Source: an uncultured SAR324 cluster bacterium (GTDB taxonomy: Bacteria > SAR324 > NAC60-12). From it: a DNA stretch of 29,143 nt. The notes below the pieces were generated by a model, which saw only the letters and a list, made by a program, of their open reading frames with translations, had not been told where the DNA came from and ran no database searches. Both the position numbers and the translations under genes were made by a program. Numbering within the stretch: the stretch's first letter is position 1; each line of letters begins with the position of its first letter. Below, in pieces: positions 9,188-17,701 of this stretch. The DNA lies in NCBI GenBank assembly GCA_902575715.1, contig CACGSI010000014.1:1-29143 (forward strand). The letters run 5' to 3'.

Positions 9188-10654
9188 ATGCAAGATTTTT
9201 TGAATGGTCACAAAAATAAAGATCAATTTCAAATTTTAATTTTAGATGATGAAAAGAGCATTCGCTGGGTTTTGCACAAAACATTAACAGCAGCAGGATA
9301 TATTACATACTTGGCTGAAAATGTCTCAGAAGCACGAACCATACTACTTAAACATCCTATCAGATTGGCCCTAATTGATATTCATCTTCCAGAAATAGAT
9401 GGCATTTCATTTACTCGAGAAATTTTAAAAAAACATCCATCTTTAATAACGATCGTAATGACTGGTCAAAGTACTGTTTACTCAACAGTTGAAGCAATTA
9501 AAGCAGGAGCCTTCGATTTTATAGATAAACCATTTAATATTGAAGAAATAGAAGAACTTGTTGAAAAAGCATTACGAATTCCATTTGAAGTTAGAGAAAC
9601 AAATAGTATTTTAAAGAATAATGAGAATTCAAAAGAACTTTTAACTGGTCAAAGCAGAGAAATGAGAGAATTATATAAAGCTATAGGAAGAGTTGCTGAA
9701 ACAGATTTAACTGTACTTATTCAAGGAGAAAGTGGAACAGGAAAAGAATTGGTTGCGCGCTCCATTCATAATCATTCTCTTCGAGCTAATAAACCTTTTG
9801 TTGCTATTAACTGTGCTGCTATACCTTCTGAATTGATGGAGTCAGAGTTATTCGGTCATGAAAAAGGTGCCTTCACTGGAGCGACATTTCAAAAGCAAGG
9901 GAAATTCGAACTCGCTAGTGAAGGAACTTTGTTTCTTGACGAGATTGGAGATATGTCTATAAAACTTCAGAGTAAGTTACTAAGAGTCTTGCAAGAAAAA
10001 CAATTTGAACGCCTTGGAGGTCACAAACTTATTAAAACAAATATGAGAGTAATTTCTGCAACTCATCAAAATCTTGAAAGTTTAATTAAAAATTCAAAGT
10101 TCAGAACAGACCTTTTTTATAGAATCAATGTCTTCCCAATTTATATTACACCATTAAGGAATCGTAAAGAAGATATACCTTTACTAGTTGATCATTTTTT
10201 GAGAAAAGGAAGTAAAGAAATGGCCGTTGGCCACAAAGCAATTGATCCCAAAGCTTTGAATGTTTTGAAACATTTTGATTGGCCAGGTAATATTCGTGAA
10301 CTTGAAAATACCGTAAAAAGCCTAATGATAACAAATATGACTGGTACAATAACTTTAGACTCATTACCGAAGAATCTTTTTAAGAAAAAAACTTTGAACA
10401 ATATTAGCAAAAGTCTAGAAGAAATTGTAACTGAAAAAATGGAGAATATTGTTAGAGATTCTATTGAATTTGAACACAATTCTTTGATGGAAGATGTTAT
10501 TTGCCAAATTGAAAGGCCCCTATTAAAGATATTGTTATCTAAAACTAACTGGAATCAACAAAAAACTGCTAGAATTTTAGGCATCAATAGAAATACACTT
10601 AGAAAAAAAATTGAATTATTAAATTTGAAAAATAATACAAAAATTACTTTATGA
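9188..10654 (+). CDS. ntrC: NtrC-family sigma-54-dependent response regulator
   Basis: 488 residues in three domains. The receiver (about 14-130) has the acidic pocket Asp20/Asp21, phospho-acceptor Asp64 (ALIDIHLPE), the Thr of MTG at 92 and Lys114. The AAA+ domain (about 150-385) has Walker A GESGTGKE (180-187), the sigma-54-contacting GAFTGA loop (227-232), Walker B LFLDEIGD and R-finger region. The C-terminus is a Fis-type helix-turn-helix (NQQKTARILGINRNTLRKK). The SIRWVL motif after the acidic pocket is typical of NtrC proper, which controls nitrogen assimilation, but AtoC- or ZraR-like roles cannot be excluded because no cognate histidine kinase is adjacent. Its stop overlaps the hisE start by ATGA, so the two are probably translationally coupled. 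Confidence 0.88.
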   Translation: MQDFLNGHKNKDQFQILILDDEKSIRWVLHKTLTAAGYITYLAENVSEARTILLKHPIRLALIDIHLPEIDGISFTREILKKHPSLITIVMTGQSTVYSTVEAIKAGAFDFIDKPFNIEEIEELVEKALRIPFEVRETNSILKNNENSKELLTGQSREMRELYKAIGRVAETDLTVLIQGESGTGKELVARSIHNHSLRANKPFVAINCAAIPSELMESELFGHEKGAFTGATFQKQGKFELASEGTLFLDEIGDMSIKLQSKLLRVLQEKQFERLGGHKLIKTNMRVISATHQNLESLIKNSKFRTDLFYRINVFPIYITPLRNRKEDIPLLVDHFLRKGSKEMAVGHKAIDPKALNVLKHFDWPGNIRELENTVKSLMITNMTGTITLDSLPKNLFKKKTLNNISKSLEEIVTEKMENIVRDSIEFEHNSLMEDVICQIERPLLKILLSKTNWNQQKTARILGINRNTLRKKIELLNLKNNTKITL

Positions 10655-11001
10655 ATGCAATTTTTTCTGAAAAGATAATAGAGCAAGTATATAATTTAAT
10701 CATTGAAAGGAAAAAAGATTCTCCTAAATCATCATATGTTTCTAGCTTGTTGAATAGCGGAACTAATTCTATTCTAAAAAAAATTGGAGAAGAATCTGCA
10801 GAACTTTTAATTGCATCAAAAGAAGAAAATACAGATGAACAAATTCATGAAATAGTTGACTTATGGTTTCACATTCTTGTCTTGATGGTAGATAAAGAAA
10901 TTTCATTAGAGTGTACACTTCAAGAACTAAAGAATCGTTTTGGTAAATCCGGATTACAAGAAAAAGCTATGCGAAAAAATAACAATCAACCAACACAATA
11001 A
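10651..11001 (+). CDS. hisE: Phosphoribosyl-ATP pyrophosphatase
   Basis: 116 residues, an all-alpha MazG-like NTP pyrophosphohydrolase that converts phosphoribosyl-ATP to phosphoribosyl-AMP, second step of histidine synthesis. Visible metal-binding pattern: KIGEESAELLIA (Glu47, Glu48, Glu51) and HEIVD (Glu67, Asp70), followed by the family ending RFGKSGLQEKAMRK. The length fits stand-alone HisE. It overlaps the regulator gene by four bases and is followed by the OYE homologue after three bases. No other his gene is in view, so hisE is detached from any his operon. Confidence 0.88.
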   Translation: MNAIFSEKIIEQVYNLIIERKKDSPKSSYVSSLLNSGTNSILKKIGEESAELLIASKEENTDEQIHEIVDLWFHILVLMVDKEISLECTLQELKNRFGKSGLQEKAMRKNNNQPTQ

Positions 11002-11004
11002 ACA

Positions 11005-12039
11005 ATGACATCAACATCTAAATCCAATTTAACTATTACAAAAAAAGAGCCCTCATCAATTGATTCACTTTTTGAATCTTTTTCTTTTAAAAGTAAAAAT
11101 TTCAGGAATAGAATTCTTGCCCCTCCAATAACGAATGATCAAGCTGATATCGATGGCAGAGTGACTCTTTCTCAATTAAAACATTACCGGACTCTAGCCC
11201 GTCAAGGAGTAGGCACAATTATAGTAGAATCAGCTTATATATCCAAACAAGGACGCAGTCATGTAAATCAATTAGGAATATCAGAAGAAGAACATTTGGA
11301 AGGCCTTGAAAACTTAGCTCGAGGGGTTAAGCAGGAAGGATCTTGTATTGGTATTAGAATTACTCATGCTGGGGCACAGACATCAGAAACCATTTGCGGA
11401 GAGCAACCCATAGGCCCTTCAGTATTAAACTTTGGTCGAGATTATGATGTGAGCAGAGAGTTCGATCAAGGAGATGTTGAAGAAATTATTCTAAATTTTG
11501 TTCACGCTGCCGAACGTGCAGAAGAGGTAGGAATGGATTTTATTGAAATAAATGGAACAGAACAACATTTACTTGACCAGTGTTGTAATGTTAAATATAA
11601 CTCTCGTTTCGATGAATATGGATCCACAAATATTGAAACAAGGAATCGGTTAGCTATAGAAATTGTTAAAGCTATAAAAAATCGTAAATCAGTTAATTTA
11701 CCATTAAGTTACTACTTTGCAGTTTTTGATAAAATTGAAGATGGTTTTAAACCAAAAGATCTAAATTCAATGATAAATTTGTTAGAATCCGCAGGAATAG
11801 ATTTATTTCACCCCTACGCTGTTCATGCAATGAACAAATGTTTTGAAAACAGGGATCCATTATGTCAATGGACATCCAAATTTACTAAATGCCCAATAAT
11901 AATAAATGGGAACCTTAAATCTCCTCAATTGCTAGAAGAAGCCGCAGAGTTAGATTGTGCTGATTGGTTTGCTTTGGATCAAAGTATATTAGAGAAATCT
12001 CAATGGTATCAATTTCTAAAAAGGAAACTTAATCAATAA
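11005..12039 (+). CDS. Old-yellow-enzyme (NADH:flavin oxidoreductase) homologue with altered active site
   Basis: 344 residues with the fold signature of OYE-like TIM barrels: FRNRILAPPITNDQADIDG (33-51), IGIRITHAG (115-123) and a block equal to RxDxYGGSxxNR, here RFDEYGSTNIETR (201-213). The substrate-binding HGAHGYLL block of the family reads NGTEQHLL (183-190), so both usual His/Asn ligands of the substrate carbonyl are replaced. The C-terminal GRP-type FMN phosphate loop reads ALDQSIL. About 23 extra residues precede the conserved start. It is probably a diverged flavoprotein with another reaction, or one that no longer binds FMN well. It sits in the hisE-ridA-hom series. Confidence 0.75.
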   Translation: MTSTSKSNLTITKKEPSSIDSLFESFSFKSKNFRNRILAPPITNDQADIDGRVTLSQLKHYRTLARQGVGTIIVESAYISKQGRSHVNQLGISEEEHLEGLENLARGVKQEGSCIGIRITHAGAQTSETICGEQPIGPSVLNFGRDYDVSREFDQGDVEEIILNFVHAAERAEEVGMDFIEINGTEQHLLDQCCNVKYNSRFDEYGSTNIETRNRLAIEIVKAIKNRKSVNLPLSYYFAVFDKIEDGFKPKDLNSMINLLESAGIDLFHPYAVHAMNKCFENRDPLCQWTSKFTKCPIIINGNLKSPQLLEEAAELDCADWFALDQSILEKSQWYQFLKRKLNQ

Positions 12040-12046
12040 AAAGTCT

Positions 12047-12430
12047 ATGAGTAAAAAAATTATAAAATCTTCAAGAGCTGCTGCACCAGTTGGCCCTTAT
12101 TCTCAAGCAATTAGTTTTAATAAAATATTATTTATCTCGGGACAAATCCCAATTGATCCTAATAGTGGAGAATTTGTCTGTAAAACTTTTATTGAACAAT
12201 GTCATCGTGTAATTTTAAATCTTAAATTAATTCTAGAAGAAGGTGGTTCTAACTTAGAAAATGTTCTTAAAATAACTATTTTTATGAAAAATATAAAACA
12301 ATTTGATGAATTAAATCAAATTTACTCGCAATATTTTGAAAAATCAAAACCTGCGAGAACCTGCATAGAAGTTAGTGAATTACCAAAAGGTGTAGATTTG
12401 GAAATGGATGCTATAGCCGAAGTAATTTAA
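12047..12430 (+). CDS. ridA: RidA-family enamine/imine deaminase
   Basis: 127 residues, the normal length of YjgF/YER057c/UK114 proteins. It has PVGPYSQA (14-21), ISGQIPIDP, the catalytic Arg104 in PARTCIEV and Glu119 of the active-site rim. RidA hydrolyses reactive 2-aminoacrylate and related enamines made by PLP enzymes such as threonine dehydratase, protecting branched-chain and threonine metabolism. The position seven bases after the OYE homologue and 36 bases ahead of homoserine dehydrogenase fits amino-acid metabolism. Confidence 0.9.
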   Translation: MSKKIIKSSRAAAPVGPYSQAISFNKILFISGQIPIDPNSGEFVCKTFIEQCHRVILNLKLILEEGGSNLENVLKITIFMKNIKQFDELNQIYSQYFEKSKPARTCIEVSELPKGVDLEMDAIAEVI

Positions 12431-12466
12431 ACCACAAATATTAACAATTGTTAAGCAAACTAAACT

Positions 12467-13756
12467 GTGAAATCACTTAACGTCGCAATTGCTGGACTTG
12501 GAACAATAGGAAGCGGAGTTGCTCACGTTTTAGAAGAACATGAGAAATATTCTGATTCTAAAATTAATCTAGTAAGAATTCTTGAAAATAATTATAACAG
12601 TAAAAAAGCTCAGATTTGGATGAATAAAAAAAATGAACTTTTTTGTAAGGATCCTAAAATTATTATCGAAAATCCAGAAATTGATGTGATAGTTGAAACC
12701 ATTGGTGGTAAAGAATTTTCTCGAGAACTAATAACTAAAGCGTTGGAAAATGGGAAACATGTGATTACTGCAAACAAGGATCTGATTGCAGTCCATGGGA
12801 AAGAGCTTACAGATATTGCAAGAAAAAATGATCGGCACTTGCTCTTTGAAGCAGCAGTTGCCGGAGCAATTCCTGTTTTACGTCTTCTAAAAGATTATCT
12901 GCACGTTCAAGATATTCGGGCAATGCGAGGAATACTTAATGGAACCACTAATTACATTCTTAGTGAAATGGAAGAAAAAAGTATTTCTTTTGAATATGCT
13001 CTTTCTGAGGCTAAGCAAAAAGGGTTTGCAGAGCAGGACCCAACAAATGACATTAAAGGTATTGATGCAAGATATAAATTAGTAATACTTACTTATTTAA
13101 TTACGGGACAATGGTTCGATCCTGAAGAAATAAAATTAGAAGGGATTGACCATCTAGAGCTTGCTGATTTTGAATATGCAGAAAGAATGGGGATGAAAAT
13201 AAAGCTAATAGCAAATCTTCATAAAAATAATAATGCACTACAAGTTTATGTATTACCTCTTATGATCGAAAAAGATGATATTTTAGCTAAAGTTTCAGGT
13301 TCTACAAATGCTGTAACACTTTCTGGGCAGTATGCTGATGATATTACGCTTATTGGGAAAGGAGCCGGTAGCCTTCCAACGGCTTCAGCAATTGTTTCTG
13401 ACTTGAAAAAAATTCAAGGTCATCCCCATCCTTTCCCAGCACCTCCCAATTATAAAGATCTGGAAATAGAATCAATGGATGAAATTGAATTTCGTCATAC
13501 ATTACGATTTGAAGTTCGTGACCACCCAGGAATCTTTGGTCACTACGGAAAGATTTTTGAAAATCATTCAATAAACATATATGCACTAGAGCAGTTACCA
13601 CAATATCATAAAATTAATAAACAAGGTGAGGAAATTGTAATTTTTACGTTAACACTCCAAAACTGCAAAGAGGGCCTCCTCCTAAAAGCTTTAGAGGAAA
13701 TAAATCAAGCAGAATATATGAAAAAACCTGTTGTTCTTCTTAGAGAAATTATCTAA
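12467..13756 (+). CDS. hom: Homoserine dehydrogenase
   Basis: 429 residues from a GTG at 12467, the only start that keeps the whole nucleotide-binding beta strand. The Rossmann motif is GLGTIGSG (residues 10-17); VIVETIGG and VITANKDLIA follow. The catalytic stretch NGTTNYILSEM and GIDARYKL supplies the Asp and Lys of the active site. A C-terminal ACT domain begins near residue 348 (LRFEVRDHPGIFG), the usual threonine-feedback site of monofunctional enzymes. It reduces aspartate semialdehyde to homoserine for threonine and methionine. A 14-base palindrome TTAACAATTGTTAA (12441-12454) lies just upstream and may be chance. Confidence 0.92.
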   Translation: MKSLNVAIAGLGTIGSGVAHVLEEHEKYSDSKINLVRILENNYNSKKAQIWMNKKNELFCKDPKIIIENPEIDVIVETIGGKEFSRELITKALENGKHVITANKDLIAVHGKELTDIARKNDRHLLFEAAVAGAIPVLRLLKDYLHVQDIRAMRGILNGTTNYILSEMEEKSISFEYALSEAKQKGFAEQDPTNDIKGIDARYKLVILTYLITGQWFDPEEIKLEGIDHLELADFEYAERMGMKIKLIANLHKNNNALQVYVLPLMIEKDDILAKVSGSTNAVTLSGQYADDITLIGKGAGSLPTASAIVSDLKKIQGHPHPFPAPPNYKDLEIESMDEIEFRHTLRFEVRDHPGIFGHYGKIFENHSINIYALEQLPQYHKINKQGEEIVIFTLTLQNCKEGLLLKALEEINQAEYMKKPVVLLREII

Positions 13757-13806
13757 TGCAAAAAGTTATCATCCATTTTTTAAAGGTTAAATAAATTGAT
13801 TTAAAT

Positions 13807-14643
13807 ATGATTAAATTTTTTGTTCGATTCCGTCTCCAAATATCAATTATAGCAGTCCTTATTGGCTTATTTTTATTAATGTTCCAAACTCATTCAAATA
13901 GGACCCCCTCATATTTACAAAGTGCTATACAAACTTTCACATATCCAATTCAAGCCTCTGTCCACTCATTTGCCTCTTCAATAAGGAATTTATGGTCTTC
14001 CTACATCTCACTAGTTGATGTAAATGAAGAAAATAGGCAACTCAGAAAAAAACTACTTGAAATGGAAGAGAAAATTAATCAACACATTGAAAATTCTGTA
14101 CAGTTTCTACGACTAAGAGATCAGTTACTATTTGCAAGTAAAAAAGCTAAAGACAAAATTTTTGCAGAAATAATTGGTGAATCTTCAGACAATACTCACA
14201 ATATTCGATTGATCAACCGTGGGAGTAATCAATTAGTTCTAAGAAACTATGTAGTTCTTAGAAAAGAGGGATTAGTAGGTCGCATCAAATCTGTATCTTC
14301 TTTTCAGTCTATTGTCCAATTAATTACTGACCATAGAAGTCGAGTTTCTGCTCTTATCCAACGCAATCGTAATAGAGGTCTAATTTATGGTACGCGTGAT
14401 GGAATAGAAATGCGCCAAATAAATTTACATGCTAAAATTAAAATCGGTGACCGTGTAATTACAAGTGGCCTTGGAGGACTATATCCTAAAGGGATTCTGA
14501 TAGGGTGGGTTAAAGAAATCCGACACCAACAACATGAGCTCTTCAAAACTGCAGTTTTAGATAGTGCAGTAAATTTTAATCAAATTGAAGAAGTTTTTGT
14601 CATAGTACCATCTACATCTGATTCTCACTTATTTTTTGATTGA
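13807..14643 (+). CDS. mreC: Rod shape-determining protein MreC
   Basis: 278 residues. One membrane helix near residues 10-26, a short helical coiled-coil region (about 72-100, ENRQLRKKLLEMEEKI) and the beta-rich periplasmic domain with LINRGSNQ, GLVGRIKSV and GDRVITSGLGGLYPKGILIGWV, all typical of MreC. It bridges MreB, MreD and the elongation transpeptidase in the elongasome. The mreB gene that normally precedes it is absent; hom is there instead. The stop overlaps the mreD start (TGATG). Confidence 0.92.
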   Translation: MIKFFVRFRLQISIIAVLIGLFLLMFQTHSNRTPSYLQSAIQTFTYPIQASVHSFASSIRNLWSSYISLVDVNEENRQLRKKLLEMEEKINQHIENSVQFLRLRDQLLFASKKAKDKIFAEIIGESSDNTHNIRLINRGSNQLVLRNYVVLRKEGLVGRIKSVSSFQSIVQLITDHRSRVSALIQRNRNRGLIYGTRDGIEMRQINLHAKIKIGDRVITSGLGGLYPKGILIGWVKEIRHQQHELFKTAVLDSAVNFNQIEEVFVIVPSTSDSHLFFD

Positions 14644-15140
14644 TGCGATTAATCTTTTTTTGTTCGGTATACATTATTTTAGGATCATGGATGAATATAG
14701 TTTTAAATAATTATTTTCAAATAGCAGATTTGAAAATAAATTGGGTGCTAATATTTATACTAGCACTTGCATTTAGATACTCCAAATTATTCCTGCCTTT
14801 TTTTGGAATTGTTGCTGGACTAATTTGTGATGCTCATTCTCACGGTATCATGGGACTCTACGGAGCTTCATTTTTTTTGACATTATTAGTAGTAAATCAA
14901 ATAAAAAAAATTTTTTATTCAAATACTCTTTTTTCAATATGTTTAGCAATTTCGGCAATGACCTTATTTGAAGGTTTGGTTTCTCTGTTCATTTTAGGGT
15001 TATTTGAAGCAGATATTGAAAAAACTTCATTAATTTTAAATACAAGTTTAATTTTGGCGATTATACACGGAATTTTAGCTCCATTAGTTATTAAATTAAT
15101 AGATTGGGGAGAACATCTATTTTTGCGGGAATTTTCATGA
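14643..15140 (+). CDS. mreD: Rod shape-determining protein MreD
   Basis: 165 residues from the ATG at 14643, which overlaps the mreC stop by one base; a TTG one codon earlier is not needed. Five or so membrane helices, with the family pattern LKINWVLIFILALAFRYSKLFLP... and GIVAGLICDAHSHGIMGLYG. It is the small membrane partner of MreC. Identification rests on hydrophobicity, size and the mreC-mreD-mrdA order. The stop overlaps the mrdA start by ATGA. Confidence 0.88.
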   Translation: MRLIFFCSVYIILGSWMNIVLNNYFQIADLKINWVLIFILALAFRYSKLFLPFFGIVAGLICDAHSHGIMGLYGASFFLTLLVVNQIKKIFYSNTLFSICLAISAMTLFEGLVSLFILGLFEADIEKTSLILNTSLILAIIHGILAPLVIKLIDWGEHLFLREFS

Positions 15141-17029
15141 AAGTAGAGTCTCTAGATTTTGAAGAACTTGATAGGATTCGAATTCGTTTAATAATTTTGG
15201 GTGGAGTAATAATTATTATTTTCTCACTCCTTGCGTCTCGCCTTTGGTTTCTTCAAATTACTGAGGGGGAAAAATATGAAGAGTTTTCTCAGGGGAATAG
15301 AATTAGACTTGTACCTGAACCTGCTTTAAGAGGTATAATTTATGATAGGAATGGTATAATTCTAGCCGAAAATCGTCCCGCCTATCAACTTCACTTAATA
15401 AGAGAAGATACTCCTGACTTAGAAAAAACTTTAGGTAAAGTTTCTCATTCTCTCAACTTACCATATAGTGAATTAAAACAAAAAATATTGGAAAAAAAAG
15501 ATCTGGCTCAGTTTAAACCAATAATATTGCATGAGGATTTAAATTATGAGAAAGCTATGTATTTAGAAACTTATCAAGATAATTTCCCTGGTGTTTCAAT
15601 AGTTATTCATCCGCGAAGATATTATCCTTATAAAAACCTCGCATCTCATCTAATTGGTTATGTTGGAATAGTACAAGAAGATTGGACAGAATTACCAGAA
15701 GAAAAAAGAAGTTCCAGTCAAGTAGTAGGTCATTCTGGGATTGAATTACTTAAAAACGATCACATGATAGGACTTGATGGGGGGAGACAAGCTGAAGTCG
15801 ACCATATGGGAAGAGAATTACAAATTTTAGGAAAATCTGTTCCCTCTGTGCCCGGTAAAAATATTTCATTAAGCATAGATATACGTCTCCAAAAAGTCAT
15901 TCACGAAGCAATGAAAGGGGAAAGTGGAGCTGTTATAGTTATGAATCCTAAAACCGGTGATATTTTGGCTTTAGCAAGCTTCCCTGACTTTGACCCAAAT
16001 TTGTTCTCCGGAGGAATTGATCAGAAAAATTGGAATACTCTATTAAATAATCCTGAAGACCCGATGGGTAATAAAGCCATCCAAGGGTTGTATGCACCAG
16101 GCTCTATTTTTAAGGTTGTTACAGCATATGCTGGACTAGATTTAGAAGCCATTTCATCGAAAACAGAACATGTTTGTAAAGGTACTTTTTCTGTAAAAGG
16201 GAGAGAAGAACCATATAAATGCTGGAAAGAAGAAGGGCACGGAAAAGTTTCATTATTAGATGCCATAAAGGGTTCGTGCAATGTATATTTTTATAATGTT
16301 GGAATGGAAATTGGAGTAGACGTAATGCATAAATATGCCAGTTTATTTGGACTGGGTCAGTTAACTGGACTAGGATTAATGAATGAAAAAGAAGGATTAA
16401 TACCCAGTAGCAAATGGAAAAAAAGGGCCCTAAAAGAACAATGGTATGAGGCAGAAAATACTGCAATGGCAATAGGCCAAGGATATATCATTGTAACGCC
16501 ATTACAGGTAATTAATATGATAAATATTCTTGCTAATAAAGGAACACTCATGCCCCCCAAACTTTTCCTAGAACAAGATGGCCTTTTACAGCACCAACTA
16601 AATTTGAAAGAAGAATATATGTCTTTAATAAGAGAAGGTATGATTGCAGTAGTTAATGAGAACGGGGGTACCGCTAGAAAGGTTCAGTTTGAAGAGTTTA
16701 CTGTTGCTGGAAAAACTGCAACATCTCAAGTTGTTAGTCACAAAACACTAGAAACAATGGATAATGAAACCAAAGCAAAAAGATTATATCAGAATCATGC
16801 TTGGTTCGTAGCCTTTGGACCTGCGAAAGATCCAGAAATTTCTGTTTTAGCTCTAGTAGAACATGGAGGTGGTGGATCAAAAGCAGCTGCTCCAGTTGTT
16901 AGGAAAATTTTAAGTTATTATATAGATAACATCTATAAACCTAAATCTGAAAAAACAACAAAAAATAAACCTGAATCGAAAAATCTAGATTTTACTGAAC
17001 TCCTTCAAACTACATTTAACGGAAATTAA
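15137..17029 (+). CDS. mrdA: Penicillin-binding protein 2, elongasome transpeptidase
   Basis: 630 residues from the ATG at 15137, which overlaps mreD by four bases; an in-frame TTG at 15104 lies inside mreD and is rejected. A membrane anchor (about 16-40) is followed by the pedestal domain (RGIIYDRNGIILAENRPAYQL, GHSGIELL) and the transpeptidase domain: SxxK at Ser323-Lys326 (GSIFKV), SxN at Ser380 (SCN) and the third box K526-T527-A528 (GKTATSQ). The last is usually KTG; Ala in place of Gly is unusual. The protein crosslinks peptidoglycan during cell elongation together with MreCD and RodA; rodA is not in the window. The C-terminus ends in a Lys-rich tail. Confidence 0.92.
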   Translation: MKVESLDFEELDRIRIRLIILGGVIIIIFSLLASRLWFLQITEGEKYEEFSQGNRIRLVPEPALRGIIYDRNGIILAENRPAYQLHLIREDTPDLEKTLGKVSHSLNLPYSELKQKILEKKDLAQFKPIILHEDLNYEKAMYLETYQDNFPGVSIVIHPRRYYPYKNLASHLIGYVGIVQEDWTELPEEKRSSSQVVGHSGIELLKNDHMIGLDGGRQAEVDHMGRELQILGKSVPSVPGKNISLSIDIRLQKVIHEAMKGESGAVIVMNPKTGDILALASFPDFDPNLFSGGIDQKNWNTLLNNPEDPMGNKAIQGLYAPGSIFKVVTAYAGLDLEAISSKTEHVCKGTFSVKGREEPYKCWKEEGHGKVSLLDAIKGSCNVYFYNVGMEIGVDVMHKYASLFGLGQLTGLGLMNEKEGLIPSSKWKKRALKEQWYEAENTAMAIGQGYIIVTPLQVINMINILANKGTLMPPKLFLEQDGLLQHQLNLKEEYMSLIREGMIAVVNENGGTARKVQFEEFTVAGKTATSQVVSHKTLETMDNETKAKRLYQNHAWFVAFGPAKDPEISVLALVEHGGGGSKAAAPVVRKILSYYIDNIYKPKSEKTTKNKPESKNLDFTELLQTTFNGN

Positions 17030-17089
17030 TTTTCAATAAAATTTTTTAACAAAATTTACTCCTCAAATTTAACTAGGATGATAAATATA

Positions 17090-17701
17090 ATGCAAAAAAG
17101 ACCTTTGTGTCTTGCTTCATCTTCGCCTCGCCGAAAAATGTTTCTGGAAAAATACAATCTCCATTTTGAAAGTCATTCACCAAATATAGAAGAAACTCCA
17201 AAATCAAATGAAAAAGCAAAAAATTTTGTAAAAAGAATGGCAAGAGAAAAGGCTCAATATGTGATGAAAAAATTCTATAAACCCCCAAAAGATATCGTTT
17301 TTCTTGCAGGTGATACAATTGTCTCTATAGATTCACAAATTCTTGGGAAACCACTAAATTCTGATGAGGCAAAGAAAATGCTAAAACTGCTCAGTAATAA
17401 AACACATAAGGTATTTTCTGGTTTTTCAATATTAGATTTTAAAACGGGAAAAGTTATCACTGAAGTTATCTCTACTGAGGTAAAATTTCAAAAACTCGAT
17501 AAAAATATAATAGAATGGTACGTTGAAACTGGAGAACCTTTTGGGAAAGCAGGTTCATATTCAATTCAGGGATTGGGATCTATTTTAATAGAATATATTT
17601 CCGGATCATATAATAATGTTGTTGGATTTCCAATTGAATATATTTTTCCCTACTTAAAAAAAAATGGATGTATTATTTTTGGAGTTAAAAAGAAAATATG
17701 A
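17090..17701 (+). CDS. maf: Maf-family nucleotide pyrophosphatase
   Basis: 203 residues from the ATG at 17090, which has AGGA 11 bases upstream and puts the conserved LASSSPRR right after the start; an in-frame ATG at 17078 has its purine run directly against it. Motifs: LASSSPRRKMFLEK, the metal and nucleotide site GDTIVSIDSQILGKP, GEPFGKAGSYSIQG and the C-terminal SGSYNNVVGFPIE. Maf proteins hydrolyse dTTP/UTP or modified nucleotides and are linked to septum control; maf next to mre genes is a common arrangement. Its stop overlaps the next start by ATGA. Confidence 0.9.
   Translation: MQKRPLCLASSSPRRKMFLEKYNLHFESHSPNIEETPKSNEKAKNFVKRMAREKAQYVMKKFYKPPKDIVFLAGDTIVSIDSQILGKPLNSDEAKKMLKLLSNKTHKVFSGFSILDFKTGKVITEVISTEVKFQKLDKNIIEWYVETGEPFGKAGSYSIQGLGSILIEYISGSYNNVVGFPIEYIFPYLKKNGCIIFGVKKKI

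Noticed and set aside
12441..12454. 14-base palindrome TTAACAATTGTTAA before hom
   Set aside because: Several such AT palindromes are expected by chance in a window of this size and composition; mentioned only in the hom entry.
15104..15136. Upstream TTG start for PBP2
   Set aside because: It lies in the mreD coding end; the ATG at 15137 gives a typical ATGA overlap and normal N-terminus.
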